Positions 12,850 through 17,344 of a DNA stretch of 17,344 nucleotides are shown piece after piece (positions within the stretch are counted from its first letter, which is position 1; every line of letters begins with the position of its first letter). The stretch spans positions 1-17,344 of the forward strand of contig WRLW01000006.1 in the NCBI GenBank assembly GCA_009777435.1, read 5' to 3'. The position numbers and the translations under genes are program-made. This DNA is from Oscillospiraceae bacterium (GTDB lineage: Bacteria; Bacillota; Clostridia; Oscillospirales; UBA929). The notes under the pieces are model-generated. The model searched no databases. It worked only from the letters and a program-made list of their open reading frames with translations, and was not told the DNA's origin.

Positions 12850-14589
12850 CTATCCCGCGAATACAATCTCAAGCCCCGCCCTGTCCTCAATGGCCTCAAC
12901 CGCTCCGCGCATACTCTCGCTTACCTCAATATATCTCAAATTCGGCAGGGATAACAGCGGCGATAAATCAGAAACCCTCGTCTGATTTATACTCAAAACC
13001 TCAAGCCCTGTAAATTCCTCTATGCCGTCAAGCGAGCTTAATTCTGTTCCATAAACCCAAAGTTCGCGCAGGCTTTCTGAAAACGGGCGGACATAATCAA
13101 GCGAATCAAACCCGCTGTTGCATAGAGTAAGCGAAAAGAATTGATTATCGGGCAGATACTTATACGCTTCTTCGTACCCGAGTATGTGCAGGCTTTTAAC
13201 ATTGCCGGGTAAATTCAAAAGCTGTGAGGGTTCATATCGGGCGCAGCCGTTTAGAACCAAGCGCTCAAGATTGGGAATTTCGTAAAAAGGCGAAAGGTCG
13301 GTTATGGGCGCGCCTGTTATATCTACGCTGTGCAAATAGTTCAGTGATTGAAGCGGCGAAAAATCTGAAACAGCATTATGTAAAAATCCCAATACGCGTA
13401 ACTGAGTTAATTCAGACAGAGGCTCAATGCTTGTTATATTTTGGAACCCTATTCTGACGGTATCTAAATACGGCATAAATCTTAAATCCTCAAGCGAGGC
13501 TATGGGCGGCTTTAATACCGCGTTGTAGTCAGGGTCGGCGTGGTTTTGATGGTAATCATCGGTGTCTCTGAAAACGCGGTTGTTTTCAATATGTATTTCT
13601 CTGATTAAATACAGTTGTTCTTGGGTTATTTCATCCTCCTCGCCTAAATCTAAGGCAAGCCTCGCCGCCGCTTCTATAAGCGGCTCTTTGAATATAACGC
13701 CCTCTTGAATGGGCGGGGGCGGCACAATCTCTTTCACAGGCGCGGTTATTCTGCCGAGAATAAAACCGCCCGCGAGCATCAGCGCGGCCGCCGCCCATAA
13801 AGCCGCGGCTCTCCAAAGCTTGCTTTTATTGCAGGCGCGGAGCAGCGCCGTCTTAACCGCTTCGGCTGTTTTATAGCGGTTTTTGGGGTCGAAGGCGGCG
13901 CATTTCCGAACCACGCGCGCCAACGCGCGGTTTTTCAGGCTCTCGGTTTCCAAAGTATCAGACGAGCCTGTCAACAGCCAGCACAGCATAATTCCGAGCG
14001 AATAAATATCCGAAAGGCCGTCCGTTTGCTTATACCCGTATTGCTCCGGCGGCGAATAACCGTCCGAGGCGACAAGGTGAGTATCCTTTTCCGATGTGCC
14101 GCTGAACCGCCGCGCAATCCCGAAATCAATCAAGCTGATTTTATTTTCGCCGTCGATTATGACGTTCTGCGGCTTTATATCCCTGTGTATAATGGGCGGC
14201 GTTCGCGTATGCAGATAGGTCAGAGCGTCGCATAGCCGCGTTCCCACATTCAAGACAAACCGCTCCCCGGCGGGGATTCGCGTTTTTTCAAGTGTTTCTC
14301 CCTCGATATACTCCCGAATGACATATATGTGTTCGGCTGTTTCAAAGCTGTCAATAAGCTTTGGGACGGCGGGGTGGTCAAGCTCCGATAGGATTTTACG
14401 CTCGTCGGCTCCGCCCTCGGCAAAGAACCTTTCGTAAATCTTGGCGACGTATTCCCTGCCGTTTTCAAGCGATTCTATAAGATATGTTTCGCAAATCTCG
14501 TTGTGCGAGAAGCACTCAAGCGCCCTGTAGCGCTCCGAAAATTCGGGCGGAAACGGCGCGGGTTCTTTTGTGATATTGTTTTCTTTCAT
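12850..14589 (-). CDS. Transmembrane Ser/Thr protein kinase with C-terminal leucine-rich repeats
   Basis: This 579-residue protein has a kinase domain (about 20-250), one membrane helix (about 260-281) and an extracytoplasmic leucine-rich-repeat region (about 365-560). Kinase motifs are VAK with K50, the catalytic loop HRDIKPQN (135-142; D137, N142), DFG (155-157), and GYSPPEQYG (177-185) in the APE position. The glycine-rich loop is poor (FSHNEICETYL), a departure from the Hanks pattern. The LRRs follow a 22-residue pattern such as ITDLSPFYEIPNLERLVLNG and VSDLSPLLSLPNLRYIEV, and probably sense a ligand or partner outside the cell. No PASTA units are present. ATG 14589 overlaps the preceding regulator stop as ATGA, indicating coupled translation. 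Codons are more AT-rich than in neighbours on the left. The phosphorylation target is unknown; the regulator is an obvious candidate. Confidence 0.9.
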   Translation of the reverse strand: MKENNITKEPAPFPPEFSERYRALECFSHNEICETYLIESLENGREYVAKIYERFFAEGGADERKILSELDHPAVPKLIDSFETAEHIYVIREYIEGETLEKTRIPAGERFVLNVGTRLCDALTYLHTRTPPIIHRDIKPQNVIIDGENKISLIDFGIARRFSGTSEKDTHLVASDGYSPPEQYGYKQTDGLSDIYSLGIMLCWLLTGSSDTLETESLKNRALARVVRKCAAFDPKNRYKTAEAVKTALLRACNKSKLWRAAALWAAAALMLAGGFILGRITAPVKEIVPPPPIQEGVIFKEPLIEAAARLALDLGEEDEITQEQLYLIREIHIENNRVFRDTDDYHQNHADPDYNAVLKPPIASLEDLRFMPYLDTVRIGFQNITSIEPLSELTQLRVLGFLHNAVSDFSPLQSLNYLHSVDITGAPITDLSPFYEIPNLERLVLNGCARYEPSQLLNLPGNVKSLHILGYEEAYKYLPDNQFFSLTLCNSGFDSLDYVRPFSESLRELWVYGTELSSLDGIEEFTGLEVLSINQTRVSDLSPLLSLPNLRYIEVSESMRGAVEAIEDRAGLEIVFAG

Positions 14590-15044
14590 ACTTTCCCCTT
14601 TAATGTGGGCAGGCCCATCTCAAAAAGCAAATTTTCCGCTTCCTGATAGCATAGCCCGCTGTGCAGACATTTTATGATCACCGCGTCGCTCCCGACACGG
14701 GGATAAAGCGGATTTTTCCCCGCGACCGTGAGCAGCCGCTGGCACTCCTTATAGGTTAGCCCCAAGCCGAGAGCGAGCCTTAACACGTATTCCCGCGAGG
14801 GGTTACAGCGCTTGCCCGAAAAAATCTCAGCGCCGTAAAACCTGTCCATGTCGGCGTTTTTTACAACGTCCTTCGGCCTAACGCCCTTTTGGGCGCACAG
14901 CTCCGCCAGATGCTCCCCAAGGGTGGGCAATTTCAAATGCTCCTGATTTCTGAAAACAAAATTTTTAATATTTTTGGTGGAAAATATTCTCGTCAACAGC
15001 GTCGCGGTCGGGACTTTGCCTTGCCTGCTCTTTCTTGGAGCCAC
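14586..15044 (-). CDS. XRE-like helix-turn-helix regulator paired with the kinase
   Basis: This 152-residue basic protein has a Cro/CI-like helix-turn-helix region at about residues 41-100: LGEHLAELCAQKGVRPKDVV, then a recognition-like segment ADMDRFYGAEIFSGKRCNPS and LRLALGLGLTYKECQRLL. A further helical tail (GSDAVIIKCLHSGLCYQEAE) follows. The N-terminal 38 residues are basic and rich in Ser/Thr (STKNIKN), possible kinase sites. The gene starts at GTG 15044 with GAGGGGG 8 nt upstream and ends inside the kinase start codon (ATGA overlap). Such regulator-kinase pairs recur in Clostridia (from memory), so a signalling unit in which the kinase acts on the DNA-binding protein is inferred. Its operator is unknown; the 8-bp-arm palindrome at 15148-15164 is one candidate. 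Confidence 0.7.
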   Translation of the reverse strand: MAPRKSRQGKVPTATLLTRIFSTKNIKNFVFRNQEHLKLPTLGEHLAELCAQKGVRPKDVVKNADMDRFYGAEIFSGKRCNPSREYVLRLALGLGLTYKECQRLLTVAGKNPLYPRVGSDAVIIKCLHSGLCYQEAENLLFEMGLPTLKGKV

Positions 15045-15067
15045 ATTATCCGCCCCCTCAATAAAAA

Positions 15068-15096
15068 ATTATACCATGGGCGCGGCGATTCGGCAA
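15068..15096 (-). promoter_or_regulatory. Extended -10 promoter of the regulator-kinase operon
   Basis: On the minus strand TATAAT (15073-15068) is preceded by TGG, forming an extended -10, with TTGCCG (15096-15091) 17 nt upstream. The start of transcription would be about 16 nt before GTG 15044. Confidence 0.7.
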
Positions 15097-15147
15097 AAGC
15101 AAAAAACGCCGCCTGCGGCCATGATACCACAAAAATTTTTTTCATGT

Positions 15148-15164
15148 GTGGGCTGACAGCCCAC
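15148..15164. promoter_or_regulatory. Perfect 8-bp-arm palindrome, possible operator
   Basis: GTGGGCTG (15148-15155), a central A, and CAGCCCAC (15157-15164) lie midway between the divergent regulator and the membrane-protein array. There is no T-run on either side as a terminator would need. An autoregulatory site of the XRE protein is one possibility. Confidence 0.4.
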
Positions 15165-15236
15165 CACTTATAAAAATATTTGCGGTATGATGGCTATGCG
15201 CGGGTATTTTCAGCCGCTAAAAACGGCGCACCACAA

Positions 15237-15300
15237 GCGTTTCGGGGCGGCGTGTCCCGAAGCTGTCAGCCCGCGAGAGCGGGAAAAATATTTTTGGAGG
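15237..15300 (+). promoter_or_regulatory. Repeated hairpin leader, copy 1
   Basis: The unit contains a stem GTTTCGGG/CCCGAAGC (15239-15246 with 15256-15263, one G-U), then CCCGC-GAGA-GCGGG, a stem with a GNRA-type tetraloop, then AAAAATATTTTT and the ribosome site GGAGGGG. It ends 10 nt before the start codon of the 224-residue gene. Copies 2 and 3 precede the next two genes. No obvious sigma-A promoter is seen in 15165-15236. Confidence 0.7.
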
Positions 15301-15309
15301 GGAACAAAA

Positions 15310-15984
15310 ATGTCCGAAGAGATAAACGGAAAATGTTTTTATTGTGAAGAAAAGGCTGTATTCGGGGCGACCTTTCCTTTGCGGCTTTCGACTGCCGAAG
15401 CGACCATGCAGGTTTGCGATAAATGCTACGCTGAAAAGGAAGCCGCCGTAAGGAAAAAAGCCGGGTTGTATAAAATAAAAGCGGGAATACTTTTCGGCCT
15501 TGCCGCAATAGTGATTATCGGAACAATTCTTACAAATCCCGCCGGAATAATTTTAGCCATAGGCTGTTCTATCAGCGCTTTTTACTCTATCAATAGCGGC
15601 TTAAAAAATGCCGAGGAAATAGAGCGCACACTCGCGCTACTGAAAAACAACCCGCGAAAATTTACATTACTGTTTGGTAATGATAAATTACTCAGAGGCC
15701 CAAAATCACCGCCAAACAAAAAAGCCCGAAGATTGGCGACAATTTCATTGATTATGGGTTTAATTTCCGCAACATTTTCAGTGATACTAATTGAAGAGAC
15801 AGCGTTTGCGGCAAGGGCTGTTATGGCTGTGATCTATAATGGCACGGGTATATTTCTCGGCATATATAGCTTTATACTGAGCAAAAAAAGCGACACGAAG
15901 GTTTACATAAGAGCAATTTTGGGGTTGATTTTTTGTGTTGTTTATCTAATTGTTACGTTGGCAGTCCCGCAGCCCCCGCGCTGA
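15310..15984 (+). CDS. CxxC-pair membrane protein with about five membrane segments
   Basis: This 224-residue protein starts with a short cytoplasmic or surface domain carrying two CxxC pairs (C9, C12 in CFYC; C36, C39 in CDKC). This looks like a zinc-ribbon knuckle. Membrane segments follow at about 58-74, 77-95, 142-161, 167-190 and 199-219. A basic loop (113-140) separates the second and third. No family is recognised. ATG 15310 is chosen because GGAGGGG (15296-15302) lies 7 nt before it; an in-frame extension to 15187 would translate the repeated leader. It is the first gene of a three-gene same-strand array in which each gene has its own leader copy. Its base composition is clearly more AT-rich than genes left of 12850, suggesting a different origin. 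Confidence 0.75.
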   Translation: MSEEINGKCFYCEEKAVFGATFPLRLSTAEATMQVCDKCYAEKEAAVRKKAGLYKIKAGILFGLAAIVIIGTILTNPAGIILAIGCSISAFYSINSGLKNAEEIERTLALLKNNPRKFTLLFGNDKLLRGPKSPPNKKARRLATISLIMGLISATFSVILIEETAFAARAVMAVIYNGTGIFLGIYSFILSKKSDTKVYIRAILGLIFCVVYLIVTLAVPQPPR

Positions 15985-16006
15985 CTGTCAGAACTAAGCG
16001 CCTGCC

Positions 16007-16086
16007 GCGCTTCAGGGCGGCGCGTCCCGAAGCTGTCGGCCCGCCAGTGAGTGCGGAAAGACGAAGCATAACAGCAAAGGAGGTGG
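16007..16086 (+). promoter_or_regulatory. Repeated hairpin leader, copy 2
   Basis: It matches copy 1 through GCTTC-A-GGG/CCC-GAAGC (bulged A), CTGTCGGCCCGC and CCGC/GCGG around CAGTGAGT. It then diverges (GACGAAGCATAACAGC) before a perfect AAAGGAGGTG ribosome site. The hairpin half is therefore conserved while the ribosome-site part is replaced. Confidence 0.65.
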
Positions 16087-16091
16087 ATTTC

Positions 16092-16307
16092 ATGTCAAAA
16101 CGCAGATTCAAATACATCATCAAGGAAACGACGGTTTCTATGCTTGTATTTTTGGTGGGCTCCCTGTGCCTGACGGGATTTGCCCTGCTTATCGGGTATG
16201 TATTCAAGCAAAACTGGGCCTTTTCCGCCCCCATGCTGATTGTTCTGCTGATTTGGAACTGGATTAAATCCGTCCGTCAGGCGTTCAGGGATTCAAAGGG
16301 GATGTAG
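16092..16307 (+). CDS. Small two-helix membrane protein
   Basis: This 71-residue protein has a basic N-terminus (MSKRRFKYIIK), two membrane helices (about 15-37 and 43-58) and a basic tail (KSVRQAFRDSKG). No family is recognised. ATG 16092 is preceded by AAAGGAGGTG at 16077-16086, a near-perfect ribosome site, so an in-frame extension back to 15933 is rejected. It sits between two leader copies and may be produced separately from its neighbours. Its hairpin-like size could suit a toxin, holin-like or accessory membrane subunit, but nothing in the sequence decides this. Confidence 0.7.
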   Translation: MSKRRFKYIIKETTVSMLVFLVGSLCLTGFALLIGYVFKQNWAFSAPMLIVLLIWNWIKSVRQAFRDSKGM

Positions 16308-16335
16308 CGCCCCGGCGAAATTCGACACGCCCTGT

Positions 16336-16414
16336 CGTGGTTTATATTGCCACAACGCAACGCGGGGGGCGGGGACGCGGGAGGGAACCGCGGACGCACA
16401 CTGTGCGTCCCTAC
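16336..16414. repeat. MITE-like element lacking its left end
   Basis: CGTGGTTTATATTGCCAC at 16336 resembles the inner hairpin of the full elements. The right end GGACGCACACTGTGCGTCC (16392-16410) plus CTAC is intact. The left GTAGGGACGCAC arm is missing. It sits between the second array gene and the third leader. Confidence 0.65.
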
Positions 16415-16424
16415 ATGGCCTCCC

Positions 16425-16491
16425 GCGCTTCAGAGCGGCGTGTCCCGAAGCTATAAGCCCGCGAGTGAGTGCGGAAAAATATTTTTGGAGG
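16425..16491 (+). promoter_or_regulatory. Repeated hairpin leader, copy 3
   Basis: It contains GCTTC/GAAGC around AGAGCGGCGTGTCCC, then CCGC-GAGTGAGT-GCGG, then AAAAATATTTTTGGAGG. From GCGGAAAAAT onward it is nearly identical to copy 1. It ends 8 nt before ATG 16500. Confidence 0.7.
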
Positions 16492-16499
16492 CATCAATC

Positions 16500-17069
16500 A
16501 TGGGAGCGTATTACACCACAACATTGCAGTATAAGGTAAAATCCCGCTTTTTTTGTGAAAAATGCGGGAAGCTTTCCGATTGGGTTACTAAAGATAAAGA
16601 AATTAAGCAAACCGCAACAACCGGTATGTTCACAAATATGAACGCGGTGCAGGCAAGGCATCAGAACATTATAGCGGCGAGATTTTCCCAAATCCGAAGC
16701 GAAATAAATGAGAAGCTGAACGACGGAAAAAGCGTTTCCTTTTTGGGCGCTGGGAAATGTAAATCCTGCCGTCACATTCAGTCGTGGTCGAAGCATAGCA
16801 TCGGACGATTTTGGTTGTTGATATGCGGTATAATCGCCGGAGTTCTTTTTATACCAAAGGATTTTTCGGAAATGTTTGTCAGAGAGGAATCGGCGGGTAT
16901 GCTGACTATGGGTTTGTTATTTTTGCTTCCCTCGTTAGGATATCTTTTGATTTATGATATCCCCGCGCGAATACGGCACAAAAAATACAGGAAAACCCTC
17001 GAAAAAAGAAACAGGCCCGAAATTGAGTTCATTTTGCCGCAGAAAAATCCCCAGAATTCATTGTTTTAA
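16500..17069 (+). CDS. CxxC-pair membrane protein with two membrane segments
   Basis: This 189-residue protein has CxxC pairs at C19/C22 (CEKC) and C87/C90 (CKSC). They are separated by a helical, Gln/Asn/Ile-rich insert (40-75, e.g. ARHQNIIAARFSQIRSEINE), suggesting a zinc ribbon with a long inserted helix. Two membrane helices follow at about 102-120 and 133-153, then a strongly basic tail (ARIRHKKYRKTLEKRNR). No family is recognised. ATG 16500 has GGAGG (16487-16491) 8 nt upstream; an in-frame extension to 16347 would translate the MITE-like repeat and leader and is rejected. Like the first array gene it is AT-rich and joins CxxC pairs to membrane helices, so the two may have related roles. 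Confidence 0.75.
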   Translation: MGAYYTTTLQYKVKSRFFCEKCGKLSDWVTKDKEIKQTATTGMFTNMNAVQARHQNIIAARFSQIRSEINEKLNDGKSVSFLGAGKCKSCRHIQSWSKHSIGRFWLLICGIIAGVLFIPKDFSEMFVREESAGMLTMGLLFLLPSLGYLLIYDIPARIRHKKYRKTLEKRNRPEIEFILPQKNPQNSLF

Positions 17070-17073
17070 CCCC

Positions 17074-17094
17074 GCGCTTCGGGGCGGCGTGCCC
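17074..17094 (+). repeat. Truncated hairpin leader, copy 4
   Basis: GCGCTTCGGGGCGGCGTGCC (17074-17093) matches the first third of the leader copies, then breaks off 3 nt before the MITE-like element beginning at 17097. The rest of the leader and any gene it served are absent. Confidence 0.6.
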
Positions 17095-17096
17095 CT

Positions 17097-17182
17097 GTAG
17101 GGACGCACAGTGTGCGTCCGTGGTTTATTTTACCACCACGCGCGGTGGGGAAACGGCGCGGACGGCCAATGGCCGCCCCTAC
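17097..17182. repeat. MITE-like palindromic element with two different palindromic ends
   Basis: The left end is GTAGGGACGCACAGTGTGCG (17097-17116), followed by the hairpin GTGGTTTATTTTACCAC. The right end is GGACGGCCAATGGCCGCCC (17160-17178), then CTAC. Outer bases are inverted (GTAGGGAC against GCCCCTAC). It is non-coding. Confidence 0.75.
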
Positions 17183-17192
17183 GACACAACAC

Positions 17193-17221
17193 CGCCCGGC
17201 CTTTGCGGGCCGGGCGTTTTT
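17193..17221 (+). terminator. Rho-independent terminator closing the array
   Basis: CGCCCGGCC (17193-17201) pairs perfectly with GGCCGGGCG (17208-17216) over a TTTGCG loop and is followed by TTTTT. Confidence 0.8.
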
Positions 17222-17229
17222 CGTGACAT

Positions 17230-17260
17230 CCCGTGCTTTTCCCAAAAACGGGAACACGGG
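17230..17260. repeat. Inverted repeat (bulged hairpin)
   Basis: CCCGTG (17230-17235) pairs with CACGGG (17255-17260), and inside it TTCCC (17239-17243) pairs with GGGAA (17250-17254) around AAAAAC, with CTT bulged. It lies just after the terminator; a role is unknown. Confidence 0.5.
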
Positions 17261-17344
17261 GCGCGGCGGCGACTTTTTGCTGTGGTCAACCCACTCCTTC
17301 GCTTCTGCCTCGCTATTGTCGGGGGGTGTCGCCGCGCCGCCGAC

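Larger units (their letters stand above)
17066..17344 (-). other. Open frame entering from the right edge, possibly the end of a truncated gene
   Basis: A minus-strand frame is open from the last base to a stop at 17068-17066. Its first part (PDNSEAEAKEWVDHSKKS) could be a genuine C-terminus. From about 17260 leftward it only translates the hairpins and the MITE-like element (RTLCVPT), which is read-through. I cannot tell whether the first 25-30 codons are real. Confidence 0.2.

Noticed and set aside
15148..15164. Rho-independent terminator
   Set aside because: The palindrome has no downstream T-run on either strand, so it is kept only as a possible operator.
16347..16499. Upstream start for the 189-residue CxxC protein
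   Set aside because: It would translate the palindromic element (RTLCVPT) and the repeated leader; ATG 16500 has its own ribosome site.

Overview
The window looks like a chromosomal segment of an endospore-lineage Firmicute, probably a high-GC member of Clostridia (Oscillospirales-like). This is inference from a Spo0E-like protein, two S-layer-homology (SLH) exoproteins, WG-repeat and phosphodiester-glycosidase exoproteins, an XRE/Ser-Thr-kinase pair, Shine-Dalgarno starts and sigma-A-type promoters. No phage, plasmid, CRISPR, rRNA or tRNA genes were seen.

Left part (1-5069): a truncated, secreted repeat protein runs off the left edge on the minus strand behind a near-consensus promoter. It is followed by a TspO-like membrane protein, a metallophosphoesterase, a small unknown protein, an SLH protein and an isocitrate/isopropylmalate-type dehydrogenase. 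The last two form a minus-strand operon. Its promoter diverges from that of a CofE-like F420:glutamate ligase homologue (5184-6365).

Middle (6371-9672): a bidirectional terminator separates the ligase from a Spo0E-like gene. Upstream of that gene lies about 480 nt without a convincing protein. It has a near-perfect promoter and a 12-bp perfect terminal helix enclosing many local hairpins, so it is a strong candidate for a large structured RNA, free-standing or a very long leader of the spo0E-like gene. Next comes a cluster of palindromic MITE-like repeats (7271-7566), a small membrane-anchored unknown protein, and a WG-repeat lipoprotein ending in paired terminators.

Right part (9671-17344): a 1013-residue phosphodiester glycosidase with Ig-like and SLH domains is followed by a visibly more AT-rich block. 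This block holds a translationally coupled XRE regulator and transmembrane Ser/Thr kinase with leucine-rich repeats. Diverging from them are three small membrane-protein genes (two with CxxC pairs). Each of the three is preceded by a copy of the same hairpin-containing leader that ends in the ribosome-binding site. A fourth, truncated leader abuts a MITE-like element. The repeated-leader gene array and the structured RNA are the two observations most likely to be new.
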